From Paraburkholderia aromaticivorans (GTDB lineage Bacteria; Pseudomonadota; Gammaproteobacteria; Burkholderiales; Burkholderiaceae): a stretch of DNA of 64,000 nt. A program made the translations under genes and the position numbers. The stretch is from assembly GCF_002278075.1 (NCBI RefSeq), contig NZ_CP022990.1, positions 2,294,001-2,358,000 of the forward strand, written 5' to 3'. The notes below the pieces were generated by a model. The model ran no database searches, had not been told where the DNA came from, and worked only from the letters and a program-made list of their open reading frames with translations. The number at the start of each line of letters is the position of its first letter. Position 1 is the stretch's first letter. Shown here one piece after another: positions 53,926 to 62,869 of the stretch.

Positions 53926-53975
53926 ACATCCCCCCATTCCCGCCATCCTCCCCATCCCCCGCCCCGCGCCCTCCT
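53926..53975 (-). other. C-rich tract with possible G-quadruplex on the minus strand
   Basis: Six runs of three or more C within about 50 bases (plus strand), so the minus strand has GGG repeats with short spacers. It lies between the xyl terminator and the molybdenum hydroxylase gene. A quadruplex is a possibility, not shown. Confidence 0.35.
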
Positions 53976-54103
53976 GACCTGAACGCCCGCATTTAAGTCC
54001 CCATCCGCTCCGCCGTCTTATTACTATTGCGAGGAACAACGCTAGGCGCCGACCCGCGCTTTCACAGCTTCCCACCCCTCGTGCGAGCTGATCGAACCAT
54101 GCC

Positions 54104-56374
54104 ATGTTAAAGCGCAGAACCTTCCTGCTCGGCGGCGCCGGCGCTGTCGGCGTGTTGCTGGTCGGTTGGTCGGTGCTGCCGCCGGGGCAGCGTCTGACCA
54201 CCTCCATGCCGCTGCCGGCGCAAGGCTCGCAAGTGGCGCTCAACGGCTGGGTCAAGATCGCTGCGGACAACAGCGTGACGATCATGATGTGCAAGGCCGA
54301 GATGGGGCAGGGCATTCATACCGGCCTCGCCATGCTGCTCGCCGAGGAGCTGGACGCCGACTGGTCGCAGGTGCGAGTCGAAGAGTCGCCCATCGACAAG
54401 ATCTACAACAGCGTGCAGAACATCGTCGACGACCTGCCGTTTCGCCCCGACGACGACAGCACGATCAAACGCGGCATCGTCTGGATGACCCGCAAGGCGG
54501 TGCGCGAAGCCGGCACGATGATGACGGGCGGTTCATCGAGCATCAACGATCTATGGACGCCCATGCGCGAAGCCGGCGCCTCGGCCCGCGCCATGCTGCT
54601 CGGCGCGGCGGCCGCGCAATGGAAAGTGCCGGCCGGTGAATGCCGCGCCGAAAGCGGCCAGGTGTTGCACCCGTCCGGGCATAAGGCAAGCTTCGGCGAA
54701 CTGTCGTCGCTGGCGGCGCAGCAGCCGCTGCCGCGCCACGTGGCGCTGAAAGATCCCGCCGACTTCAAGCTGATCGGCAAACCGGTACACCGTATCGAAG
54801 CGCCATCGAAGATCAACGGCACAGCGCGCTTCGGTATCGACGCGCTGCCCGACGGCCTGCTCTACGCGAGCGTCGTGATGTGCCCGACGCTGGGCGGCAC
54901 GGTCGCGAGGTTCGATGCCACCCCGGCCGCGAAAATGCCGGGCTTCATCAAGGCGGTCGCCGTGGCGCCCTACAACGGTGGAACCGGCGGCGTCGCGGTG
55001 ATCGCGGACAACCCGTTTCGGGCGATGAACGCGGTCGCCGCCGTCGAGGTGGATTGGCACGACGGCCCGGCGGCGACGTTGTCGAACGCGGAGGTGGATC
55101 GCCGGCTCGCGCAAGCACTGGAGGACGGCGACGGTCACGCCTACTATCATCTGGGCGACGTGGATGCGGCATTGAGCCGCGCCGCGCGCACCGTCAGCGC
55201 CGAGTATCGTGCGCCGTATCTCGCGCATGGCGCGGTGGAACCGCTCAACTGTACCGTGCAGGTCACGGACGGCTCGGCGACAGTCTGGGTTTCCACGCAA
55301 ATGCCCGCGCTCGCGCGGCATCACGTGGCGAAAGTGCTGGGCCTCGACCCCGACAAGGTCGACGTGCAAACGCTTCTATTAGGCGGCGCGTTCGGGCGGC
55401 GTCTGGAACTCGACTTCATCGCCCAGGCCGCGGCGATCGCGCGCGAAGGCGGCGGCCGTCCGGTGCAAACCCTCTGGTCGCGCGCCCAGGACTTCACTCA
55501 CGATTTCTATCGTCCTGCCTGCGTGTCGCGGCTGAAGGCCGGTTTCGACAAAGACGGCAAACTGCTGGCGTGGCAGGCCACGTCGGCGAGTCAGGCGATC
55601 GTGCCGGAATCGCTCGCGCGCTACTACGGCGTGCCGCGCATTCCAATCGACAAGACCACATGCGAAGGCGCGTTCGATCAGCCCTATGAATGGCCCGCCG
55701 CGCGCGTGACGCACAAGATTGTCGAGTTGCCGATACCGGTCGGGTTCTGGCGCTCGGTGGGTCATTCGCATCAGGCGTTTTTCACGGAGGGCTTCACCGA
55801 CGAACTCGCCGTGGCTACCGGCCAGGATCCGATTGCGTTTCGCGCCGCGCTGCTCGCGCAGCATCCGCGGCATCTGGCGGTGTTAAAGCGCGCGGCGCTT
55901 TTGTCGGGCTGGGAGCATGCGCTGACGCATGCCGCCGACGGCGCGCCCCGCGCGCGCGGCGTCGCGTTGCACGAGGCGTTCGGCAGCGTGGTCGCGCAGG
56001 TCGCGGAGGTGTCGATCGGGCCGGGTAAGCGGATTCGCGTGCATCGGGTGGTCTGCGTGATCGATTGCGGCATGCCGGTGAACCCGAATCTGATTCGTCA
56101 GCAGATGGAGGGTGCGATCGTGTTCGGTCTCTCCACCGCATTGCAGGACGAAATTACCCTCGTCAACGGTCAGGTGCAGGAGAAGAACTTCATGGATTTC
56201 CCGGTCGTGCGAATCAACGATTGCCCGGTCATCGACACGGACATCATGCCGAGCCAGATGCATCCGCAAGGTGTGGGCGAACCGGGTGTGCCACCGGTCG
56301 CGCCGGCCGTGGCCAATGCCGTGTTCGCGTTGACCGGCCAGCGCTTGCGCTCGCTGCCGTTGCGGCTTGCGTGA
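54104..56374 (+). CDS. Molybdopterin-binding large subunit of xanthine dehydrogenase family (isoquinoline 1-oxidoreductase beta-like)
   Basis: A 756-residue molybdenum hydroxylase. An RR-type Tat-like start (KRRTFLLGGAGAVGVLLVGWSVL) suggests export or anchoring. Mo-cofactor motifs visible are GWVKIAADNSVTIMMCKAEMGQGIHTGLAMLLAEEL, LLLGGAFGRRLELDF, GFWRSVGHSHQAFFTEGF and the catalytic Glu in VGEPGVPPVAPAVANAV. This is the IorB/aldehyde dehydrogenase-like architecture (duplicated aldehyde_ox/xan_dh domains). It oxidises N-heterocycles or aldehydes by water-derived oxygen. ATG 54104 has no strong ribosome site. Paired with the 2Fe-2S subunit 43 bases downstream. Confidence 0.9.
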   Translation: MLKRRTFLLGGAGAVGVLLVGWSVLPPGQRLTTSMPLPAQGSQVALNGWVKIAADNSVTIMMCKAEMGQGIHTGLAMLLAEELDADWSQVRVEESPIDKIYNSVQNIVDDLPFRPDDDSTIKRGIVWMTRKAVREAGTMMTGGSSSINDLWTPMREAGASARAMLLGAAAAQWKVPAGECRAESGQVLHPSGHKASFGELSSLAAQQPLPRHVALKDPADFKLIGKPVHRIEAPSKINGTARFGIDALPDGLLYASVVMCPTLGGTVARFDATPAAKMPGFIKAVAVAPYNGGTGGVAVIADNPFRAMNAVAAVEVDWHDGPAATLSNAEVDRRLAQALEDGDGHAYYHLGDVDAALSRAARTVSAEYRAPYLAHGAVEPLNCTVQVTDGSATVWVSTQMPALARHHVAKVLGLDPDKVDVQTLLLGGAFGRRLELDFIAQAAAIAREGGGRPVQTLWSRAQDFTHDFYRPACVSRLKAGFDKDGKLLAWQATSASQAIVPESLARYYGVPRIPIDKTTCEGAFDQPYEWPAARVTHKIVELPIPVGFWRSVGHSHQAFFTEGFTDELAVATGQDPIAFRAALLAQHPRHLAVLKRAALLSGWEHALTHAADGAPRARGVALHEAFGSVVAQVAEVSIGPGKRIRVHRVVCVIDCGMPVNPNLIRQQMEGAIVFGLSTALQDEITLVNGQVQEKNFMDFPVVRINDCPVIDTDIMPSQMHPQGVGEPGVPPVAPAVANAVFALTGQRLRSLPLRLA

Positions 56375-56417
56375 AGCGCATCGTATTCGAAAGCTCAGGA
56401 ACGAAGGGAGGCAAGCA

Positions 56418-56879
56418 ATGGGATCGCTGAACATCAACGGCCGGGCCGTGGCGGTACAAGCCGACCCCGACATGCCGCTTCTGTGGGTGCTGCGTTGCGA
56501 GCTCGGCATGACGGGCACCAAGTTCGGCTGTGGCGTGGGGATTTGTGGCGCGTGCATGATCCATGTGGACGGCGAAGCGAGCTTCGCGTGCCAGACGCTC
56601 ATGTCGAACCTGCACACGCAGAAGATTACGACCATCGAAGGCTTGCAAGGTCCCGAAGCACAAGCGCTGAAAGCGGCGTGGATCGATCTCGACGTGGTGC
56701 AGTGCGGCTATTGCCAGAGCGCGCAACTCATGGCGGCCTGCGCGCTGCTCAAGCACAATCCCAAACCCACCGATGCCGACATCGACGCGGCAATGTGGCA
56801 CATCGTATGCCGTTGCGGCACGTATCCGCGGGTTCGGGCGGCGATTCACCAGGCGGCGGCAAAGCGTCGGCCCGCCTGA
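56418..56879 (+). CDS. (2Fe-2S) small subunit of molybdenum hydroxylase (IorA-like)
   Basis: A 153-residue two-cluster ferredoxin subunit. The first cluster is seen in GCGVGICGACMIHVDGEASFACQT and the second in QCGYCQSAQLMAACALLKHNPKPTDADIDAAMWHIVCRCGTYPRVRAAI. It passes electrons from the Mo cofactor to an acceptor. ATG 56418 follows GGGAGG. No cytochrome or FAD subunit follows, so the acceptor is encoded elsewhere or is cytochrome c/azurin-like. Confidence 0.94.
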   Translation: MGSLNINGRAVAVQADPDMPLLWVLRCELGMTGTKFGCGVGICGACMIHVDGEASFACQTLMSNLHTQKITTIEGLQGPEAQALKAAWIDLDVVQCGYCQSAQLMAACALLKHNPKPTDADIDAAMWHIVCRCGTYPRVRAAIHQAAAKRRPA

Positions 56880-56889
56880 CGCCGCCGCC

Positions 56890-56914
56890 GCCGCTTCCTG
56901 GCGTTTTCCCAGGA
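56890..56914. terminator. Hairpin between the IorA-like gene and the convergent small gene
   Basis: GCTTCCTGG and CCAGGAAGC form a 9-bp stem with a 7-base loop. It sits 11 bases after the IorA-like stop; no T tract, so it may act as a bidirectional stabiliser or weak terminator. Confidence 0.4.
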
Positions 56915-56931
56915 AGCCGCCGCGCGACCGA

Positions 56932-57024
56932 TCAACCTGCCAGCATCTCCACTACAGCGACGACCGCTGTGAAAACGCCGATGCATCCGCCCAGCGCAAC
57001 TGCGCCTTTCATGAATTGCGACAT
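56932..57024 (-). CDS. Candidate 30-residue single-span membrane peptide
   Basis: ATG 57024 to TGA 56932 encodes 30 residues: an opening MSQFMKG, a hydrophobic span AVALGGCIGVFTAVVAVV and an ending EMLAG. A ribosome site (GGGGA, 6 bases) precedes the ATG. The helix-length hydrophobic stretch with polar ends is typical of small inner-membrane proteins. It lies about 220 bases downstream of the efflux operon's last gene on the same strand. Function unknown; it is too short for a confident call without conservation data. Confidence 0.5.
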   Translation of the reverse strand: MSQFMKGAVALGGCIGVFTAVVAVVEMLAG

Positions 57025-57243
57025 ACGTGTCCCCGTAAAGAGTGGTTGATGGCACGTATTTGACCTTAAATGAAAGGTAAAAGAAAGCTTGTCAAAAATA
57101 AAACGTAAGCTCGTGCGCGAAGTTCGGAGCATGCGGATGGCCGGCGCGCAGCGTCGCCCAAACGCGGTGACAGGTGCCCACACGGCTCGGCACGGGAGCC
57201 TCGGCAAAAGGCCAGCTTTAGAAGTTCAGAATCGAACGCCGCT

Positions 57244-58758
57244 TCAAGGTGCTTTTGCCGCAGCCGCCGTCGGCGCCGCTTTGACCGGCACGGTAGCCGC
57301 GGGCGGCGAACCACCGGACGCGCTCTGCGGATCGATCTCCCACCCGCCGCCGAGCGCGAGGAACAGGTTGACCTGATCGATCGCGACCTGGCCTTCCGCG
57401 GCCGCCGCCTGAGACTTCGTGGAGGTCAGTGTGCGCGTCGCATCCAGATCCGAAATGAACGACTCGCGCCCCGCGAGATACAGCCGATGCGTTTCATCCG
57501 CGGACGCGGCCGCCGACTTCACGGCGGCGCGCAAAGCGTCGGCGCGGGCGTAGTCCGACGCATAGGTTGCCAGACTGGTCTCGGTCTCGCGCAGCGCGGT
57601 GAGCACCACGCCGTCGAACTTCGCCAACGCCACCTGGCTCGACGCCTGTGCCTCGCGCACGCGGCCACGCGCGCCGTTCGCCGGGAAGGTCCAGCTGATC
57701 AGCGGACCGAAGCCCCAGCGCGCCGTGGGCGACGTGCCCAGGTCTTCCAGAACCCCGGTGAGACCTGCCGACGCGCCGATGCTCACCGTCGGATACAACG
57801 CCCCGGTGGCGACGCCGATCCGCGCCGTGGACGCCGCCAGTTGACGCTCGGCCTCGCGCACATCCGGGCGGCGCTTGAGCAGCGCGGCGCCGTCGCCGAT
57901 CGGAATCGGCTGGCGGATTTGCGGCGGTCTGTCGCACGCGAGCACGGCGGGCGGCAAGTCGGACGGCGCGCGGGTGAGCAGCGCCGCGAGGCGGTACTGC
58001 GCGATCTTGCGGCGTGCCGTATAGCGCGGAATATCCGCCGACAGCGTGTCGACCTGGGTCTGCCCGCGTGTCACGTCGGGCTGATTGCCACGGCCCGCGT
58101 CGCGCAGGCGGCGCGAGACGTCCACGCGTTGCTTTTGCAGAGCCAGCGACTGTTGCGCGATCCTGAGTTCATCCGCTGCCGAACATTGTTCAACGTAGGA
58201 GCGCACCACGTCCGCCACCACGGTGATCCGGGCGAGATCGGCCGCGGCCTGGACGGACTCGCTGTCCGCTTGCGCCGCTTCCACGCCGCGCCGCAGCTTG
58301 CCGAACAGATCGATTTCATACGAGACGCTGATGCCGATGTCGCCTTCATTGACGACCGGCAGCTTTTCAGTGAGCAGGTATTGTTCGGCGGATTCCTGGG
58401 CGCGTTCGATCACCGCCGAGGCCTTGCCGGAGAACCCACCCTGTGCCTGCGCCACGCCCAGCGCTTCGCGCGAGCGCGCGAGATTCGCCGCCGCGACGCG
58501 CAGGTCGGTGTTCGATTGCAGCGCCTCGTCGACAAGTCGGTTCAGCACCGGATCGTCGTAGAGCTTCCACCACACGGGCGGCACGTTCCGCCGCGTGGTC
58601 AGGGCAGCGTCGGCGCCTTCGATCGGCGCATTGGCGAGCGGCGCGTTGACGAGCGCCTGTTGCGGCAGCGCATAGTTGGGACCGACGTTCATGCAGCCGT
58701 TCAGCGCGACAGCCAACGGCAACAGCGGCAATAAGGGCAGGGTGCGCGACAGCTTCAT
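57244..58758 (-). CDS. NodT family RND/efflux outer-membrane lipoprotein
   Basis: A 504-residue TolC-like outer-membrane factor. The lipobox LNGC (C22) after LLPLLPLAVA marks lipidation. YALPQQALVN, PVWWKLYDDPVLNRLVDEAL and LRVAAANLARSREALG are NodT/OprM landmarks, as are GVATGALYPTVSIGASAGL and the duplicated helical repeats. It completes a tripartite pump with the HlyD-family protein, overlapping its stop by 4 bases. Confidence 0.95.
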   Translation of the reverse strand: MKLSRTLPLLPLLPLAVALNGCMNVGPNYALPQQALVNAPLANAPIEGADAALTTRRNVPPVWWKLYDDPVLNRLVDEALQSNTDLRVAAANLARSREALGVAQAQGGFSGKASAVIERAQESAEQYLLTEKLPVVNEGDIGISVSYEIDLFGKLRRGVEAAQADSESVQAAADLARITVVADVVRSYVEQCSAADELRIAQQSLALQKQRVDVSRRLRDAGRGNQPDVTRGQTQVDTLSADIPRYTARRKIAQYRLAALLTRAPSDLPPAVLACDRPPQIRQPIPIGDGAALLKRRPDVREAERQLAASTARIGVATGALYPTVSIGASAGLTGVLEDLGTSPTARWGFGPLISWTFPANGARGRVREAQASSQVALAKFDGVVLTALRETETSLATYASDYARADALRAAVKSAAASADETHRLYLAGRESFISDLDATRTLTSTKSQAAAAEGQVAIDQVNLFLALGGGWEIDPQSASGGSPPAATVPVKAAPTAAAAKAP

Positions 58759-59798
58759 TGCGACGCGCCCGAGATGACCGCGGCCGACGCCGGCTGCGCA
58801 GCCGAAGCAACTGGAACAGCGGACGTAACCGAAGAAGAAGCCGGCGCCGACGACGCCGAAGAAGAACCCGCGGCCCCCGAGGCAGCCACCGCGCCCGACG
58901 CGCCCGCCTCCGGATGCTTCCTGCCGGCCGGCGCGAGATCGCGCACCGACACCGTCGCGGTGCGCCCCGCGATCATGCGGAAATCGGCAGGCACTTCGTC
59001 GAGCGCGACGCGCACCGGAATCCGTTGCGCGAGCCGCACCCAGCTGAACGCCGGGTTCACGTTCGGCAACAGATTCGAGCCTTGCGTGCGGTCACGATCC
59101 TCGATGCCGGCGACGATGCTCTGCACGTGCCCGCGCAGCACGTTCGGCTCGCCCATCACCTTGATATCGACCGGCTGGCCGATGTCGATGCCACGCAGCT
59201 TGGTTTCCTCGAAATAACCGTCGACGCGGAACGAATGCATGTCGACCACCGAGACCACCGCCCGCCCGGCCGCGACAAATTCGCCGGCGCGTGGCGCGCG
59301 GTCGTTCAGATAACCGTCGACCGGGCTCATGATCGTGGCGCGTTGCAGATTCAGCCTTGCGGTGTCGATGGCGACGTTCGCATCGGCGAGCGCGGCTTCG
59401 CCCTGTTCGACACGCGAGCGGCTTTCTTCCGACACCTCCGCCGCGACCAGGTTGCCAAGCTTGCGATTGCGCGCATCTTCGCGGCGCGCCTGGTCGAGCG
59501 TGGCGCGGCGTTGCTGCGCGGTGGCCTGCGCCTGGCGCAGCGCGAGCGTATAGCGCGCCTGATCGATCACGAACAGCACCTGGCCTTGCTTGACCTGCTG
59601 ATTGTCCACCACCTCGACCGACGAGATCAGCCCCGAGATATCCGGCGCGACCTGGATCACATCGGCGCGCACGTGTCCGTCGCGAGTCCACGGCGCGAAC
59701 ATGTAGTAATCGACCAGTTTCCACAGCACGAGAGCCGCGGCCGCGACGACGATCAGGGTCAGCAGAATCTGCCCGACGGAGAACCAGGTTTTTTTCAC
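58755..59798 (-). CDS. HlyD family membrane-fusion protein (AaeA-like)
   Basis: A 347-residue periplasmic adaptor: TM anchor (VGQILLTLIVVAAAALVLWKLVDYY), the lipoyl-like half-motifs (VQVAPDISGLISSVEVVDNQQVKQGQVLFVID and TIMSPVDGYLNDRAPRAGEFVAAGRAVVSVVD), a helical hairpin, and a C-terminal beta-barrel. About 45 residues of Ala/Ser/Pro-rich low-complexity sequence at the end are not part of the usual adaptor. Couples the FUSC inner-membrane exporter to NodT. Overlaps DUF1656 and nodT genes by 4 bases each. Confidence 0.94.
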   Translation of the reverse strand: MKKTWFSVGQILLTLIVVAAAALVLWKLVDYYMFAPWTRDGHVRADVIQVAPDISGLISSVEVVDNQQVKQGQVLFVIDQARYTLALRQAQATAQQRRATLDQARREDARNRKLGNLVAAEVSEESRSRVEQGEAALADANVAIDTARLNLQRATIMSPVDGYLNDRAPRAGEFVAAGRAVVSVVDMHSFRVDGYFEETKLRGIDIGQPVDIKVMGEPNVLRGHVQSIVAGIEDRDRTQGSNLLPNVNPAFSWVRLAQRIPVRVALDEVPADFRMIAGRTATVSVRDLAPAGRKHPEAGASGAVAASGAAGSSSASSAPASSSVTSAVPVASAAQPASAAVISGASQ

Positions 59799-60004
59799 GT
59801 TATTAGTCTGTGCGAAACGACAACGACAAGGCCCAGCACCAGCACATAGATGCCGAGATCGAAGATGGAGCGATGCCAGACGAAGCGGTAAAAGCCGACG
59901 CGCGTGAGCACCGTGCGGATCGCGAGGTTGATCAGATAGGCGAGCAACATCAGCACGAGCACGGCCGGCACGAACACGCCGAAAATATCGATTTCACCGA
60001 TCAT
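59795..60004 (-). CDS. DUF1656 domain protein (AaeX-like)
   Basis: A 69-residue small membrane protein with two helices: IFGVFVPAVLVLMLLAYLINLAIRTVLTRVGFYRFVWHRSIFDLGIYVLVLGLVVVVSHRL. In AaeXAB and related pumps it sits between the FUSC protein and the adaptor; its role is unknown. It overlaps the HlyD gene by 4 bases. The stop of the FUSC gene is 55 bases before its start. Confidence 0.93.
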   Translation of the reverse strand: MIGEIDIFGVFVPAVLVLMLLAYLINLAIRTVLTRVGFYRFVWHRSIFDLGIYVLVLGLVVVVSHRLIT

Positions 60005-60059
60005 CGCGGAAAGTGGAAAGAGGGGGAGACGGCCGGATGCCGGTGACGGACTGTGCGCA

Positions 60060-62162
60060 TCAGCTAGCGGCCTCCGGTTCTGGCCGCTTCGGCAGCATCA
60101 ACGTGGCGGGGAACAGCGAAAGGCGCAAGCCGACCAGCGCGTGCAGCGCATCACGCAACTGGCGCGCCGAAGTCTGCGAGGTCGCGCCCGGTGCGCCGGC
60201 GTTGGCGAGTCCCTGGGCCGTCACGCGCGCCACGGCGGCGTCGATCGACGACATCAGGCTCTCGGGCACCGGTTCGCGCTTGCGGCGGGCGACACAGCTT
60301 TCGTAGTATCGACGCACGTCGTCGAGCACGTGGTCGATCGCGGCCGGCGCTTCGCCACCCAGCTTGTGGGTCAGGCGGCGCAGATCGAGCGCGTTGAAGG
60401 CGATGCGCAGATCGCGAAAGCTCTCGATCGACGGATGGCGATGGTCGTCGGTGGCGGCAAGCCGCGGGATCAACTGCATCAGGCGGTCGACCATGCGCGC
60501 GGCGAGATTGCGCGGATCTTCGATCGGCCGCGTCGACGCCGTGAGCGCCACGTCGGCCCAGCTCGAACGCAACAGACGGGCCGCCGCGAGTTCGGCGCCG
60601 AACGGGCGCGTTACGCGAGTCCACAGATACGCGTAGAGCAACCCGGCGAGGCCCGCGAGATTGCTGTTCATGAACACCAGAAAGTTGGCGTCGTACGCGT
60701 CCTGGATGCTGATGAAGGTGGCCGTGTTCACCGCGACCAGCACCGTGGCCAGATTGAACTGCGGGCGCGGAATCAGCGTGCCCACGAAGATGAACGGCGC
60801 GGCGAACATGATGACCAGCATGGGAAAGTCGTGCACGTGCGGCAGCACGACGAACAGATAGACGCCCGCCGCCACCACGCTGATGGCGGTCGCCACGAAG
60901 AAGCGGAACACGAACGGCGCGGGCTCGTCGAGCGCCGCGAAAAAACAGCACGCCACGGCGGCGAGCGTGACCGCGCCGGCGCCGTCGTTCCAGCCTGAAC
61001 TGATCCACAGACTGCACGCGAGAATCACGGCCGCCGCCGCCGAGCCGGTCGAGAACAGCATGATGCCGCGATCGTAGAAGCGCTCGGTGCCGCCCAGCCG
61101 CCAATGACGGAAACGCGGGCGCCACGAGCCTTCTTCCAGCGTGATGATGACGCGCAGCGAGCGGCAGTCCTGCCACACGTCGATCACCTGTTTCATCCGC
61201 CACAACGCGTTCGAGAGCAGTGCGCCGTCCCAGCCCGCCAGCGCGGACGGCGGCGGCTGCATGGCCGCAATCCGTTCGCGCAGCGCGTCGGCCGTCGGGT
61301 CGGGATGATAGCCCTCGCTCACGGCGGGCATCGGCTCGTTGAACCACTTGATGAGATCGGCGAGGAGGCTTTCCAGCCCGTCGGGCCACGTCTGCCGGCT
61401 GCTGTTGTAGAGCGCGATCAGCGGATCGGCGAGCGCCGACATGATCGGCAGCAGCAACTGCATGCGTCCGCGCAGTTCATGCGCGCGCGCCAGAATGTCC
61501 GGCCGCGTGTGATCGTAGGCAAGCTGGCTCAGCAGCAATTCCAGACCGTTGATGGTGGCCGCGAGGCGTTGCCGCGCGCCCGAAATCGCCGAGCCGGCAA
61601 TGCGGCCGGACAATGTTTCGGTCGCATAGAAGGCGGCGTCGCGAAACCATGTGTCGGTCCGCTCGATGATGGTCGGCGCAAGCCGGCTCGGAAACAGCGC
61701 GCTGCCGACAATGCTCGCGCAGACGATGCCCAGCGTGATCTCCTCCGTGCGGCTGACCGCGAGATCGAACACGCCGGTGGGATTGGTCACCGAAGGCAGC
61801 GCGATGATCGGCATCGTATAGCCGGCCAGCAGGAACACGTAGCTGCGCGCGGTGCGGTCCGACACGGCCAGGTAAAGCAGCGTGCCGGTCCATAGCGCCA
61901 CGATCACGCTGAACAGATACGGCGATTCGACGAACGGCGGCACCAGCAGCACCGCGGCCGAGGCGCCGAGCATGGTGCCGAGCGCGCGATAGATCGCCTT
62001 GGAACGGGTCGCGCCGACAAACGGGTTCGACACGATGTAGACGGTCGCCATTGCCCAATACGGACGCGGCAGTTCGAGCGCGAGACCGATATAGAGCGCG
62101 ATCATCGCCGCGGCAAAAGTCTTGACTGAAAACAGCCAGTCGCGAAGGGAGGGGTAGACCAT
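60060..62162 (-). CDS. FUSC family aromatic acid exporter (AaeB-like)
   Basis: A 700-residue inner-membrane protein with two sets of helices. The N-terminal set contains FAAAMIALYIGLALELPRPYWAMATVYIVSNPFVGATRSKAIYRALGT, a hallmark of the FUSC/AaeB class; the C-terminal set repeats the pattern (ILACSLWISSGWNDGAGAVTLAAVACCFFAALDEPAPFVFRFF). A cytosolic domain lies between and after. Exports aromatic carboxylic acids in the known AaeB pump. Its start is 7 bases after the MarR stop. Confidence 0.93.
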   Translation of the reverse strand: MVYPSLRDWLFSVKTFAAAMIALYIGLALELPRPYWAMATVYIVSNPFVGATRSKAIYRALGTMLGASAAVLLVPPFVESPYLFSVIVALWTGTLLYLAVSDRTARSYVFLLAGYTMPIIALPSVTNPTGVFDLAVSRTEEITLGIVCASIVGSALFPSRLAPTIIERTDTWFRDAAFYATETLSGRIAGSAISGARQRLAATINGLELLLSQLAYDHTRPDILARAHELRGRMQLLLPIMSALADPLIALYNSSRQTWPDGLESLLADLIKWFNEPMPAVSEGYHPDPTADALRERIAAMQPPPSALAGWDGALLSNALWRMKQVIDVWQDCRSLRVIITLEEGSWRPRFRHWRLGGTERFYDRGIMLFSTGSAAAAVILACSLWISSGWNDGAGAVTLAAVACCFFAALDEPAPFVFRFFVATAISVVAAGVYLFVVLPHVHDFPMLVIMFAAPFIFVGTLIPRPQFNLATVLVAVNTATFISIQDAYDANFLVFMNSNLAGLAGLLYAYLWTRVTRPFGAELAAARLLRSSWADVALTASTRPIEDPRNLAARMVDRLMQLIPRLAATDDHRHPSIESFRDLRIAFNALDLRRLTHKLGGEAPAAIDHVLDDVRRYYESCVARRKREPVPESLMSSIDAAVARVTAQGLANAGAPGATSQTSARQLRDALHALVGLRLSLFPATLMLPKRPEPEAAS

Positions 62163-62168
62163 AAACCG

Positions 62169-62795
62169 TTATGCCGGATCGCCGGCCTCGTGCGGCGCGG
62201 CGGTGTCCGCTTCGCCTTTGTTCGACTTCTTCGCTTTGGCTGCCTGGCGAACCTGGTCGCCGGACAGCTCCTGGTGCGCGGCGCGTCGATTGGGGTGATC
62301 GCGTTTTTCGCGGCCGGGTTCGCCACCGGTTTCGGTGGTCTGGTCGGCAGGTTCGGCGACCTCTCCTGTGAAAGCGGCCAGCACCCGCAGGGTCGCTTCG
62401 AGATCGCTGCGCGAAACGCCTTTCAATGCCTGCGCGCGCAGCGTGACCAGCTCCTCTTCCATTTTTGCGGTGACGGCGCGGCCTTCTTCGGTGAGCACCA
62501 CGGTTTTCGCGCGCCGGTCTTCGGGGTCCTCGTCGCGGCGCATCAGACCCGCGGCGCACAGTTGGTCGAGCAGCCGCACGAGCGACGGTCCTTCGATGCC
62601 AATGTGATCGGCGAGCGTGACCTGGCGCACCGCCGAGCCGAGCCGGCTGGCGGTCAGCAGCGGCGTGGCGCATGCTTCCGAGACGTTGAAGGCCGCCAGC
62701 ACGCCGTGGCTCGTGCGCCGCCATTTTCTGGCAGCGACGACCAGCGTGCTGCTGACTGTGCGGCGCAAGGTATCGAGATTCGACATGGCCGCCAT
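62169..62795 (-). CDS. MarR family transcriptional regulator
   Basis: A 208-residue MarR protein with winged HTH (RLGSAVRQVTLADHIGIEGPSLVRLLDQLCAAGLMRRDEDPEDRRAKTVVLTEEG), followed by a 60-residue basic/acidic low-complexity tail that is not normal for MarR. It is the first gene of the efflux operon and likely represses it, released by an aromatic acid. ATG 62795 or 62786 are equally plausible starts. A 24-base dyad lies 14 bases upstream. Confidence 0.9.
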   Translation of the reverse strand: MAAMSNLDTLRRTVSSTLVVAARKWRRTSHGVLAAFNVSEACATPLLTASRLGSAVRQVTLADHIGIEGPSLVRLLDQLCAAGLMRRDEDPEDRRAKTVVLTEEGRAVTAKMEEELVTLRAQALKGVSRSDLEATLRVLAAFTGEVAEPADQTTETGGEPGREKRDHPNRRAAHQELSGDQVRQAAKAKKSNKGEADTAAPHEAGDPA

Positions 62796-62808
62796 TGTAT
62801 TTCTAAAA

Positions 62809-62832
62809 AATTCGTTAGCAAACTATTGAATT
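62809..62832. promoter_or_regulatory. MarR operator-like dyad
   Basis: AATTC-N2-TAG-N4-CTA-N2-GAATT, 24 bases, with all stated positions symmetric, in the gap between the MarR start and the histidine kinase stop. It is where a MarR protein controlling its own operon would bind. Confidence 0.7.
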
Positions 62833-62869
62833 GAAGTTTTTGTTCGCTGGGAGTCTCCGTCGAACCTTT

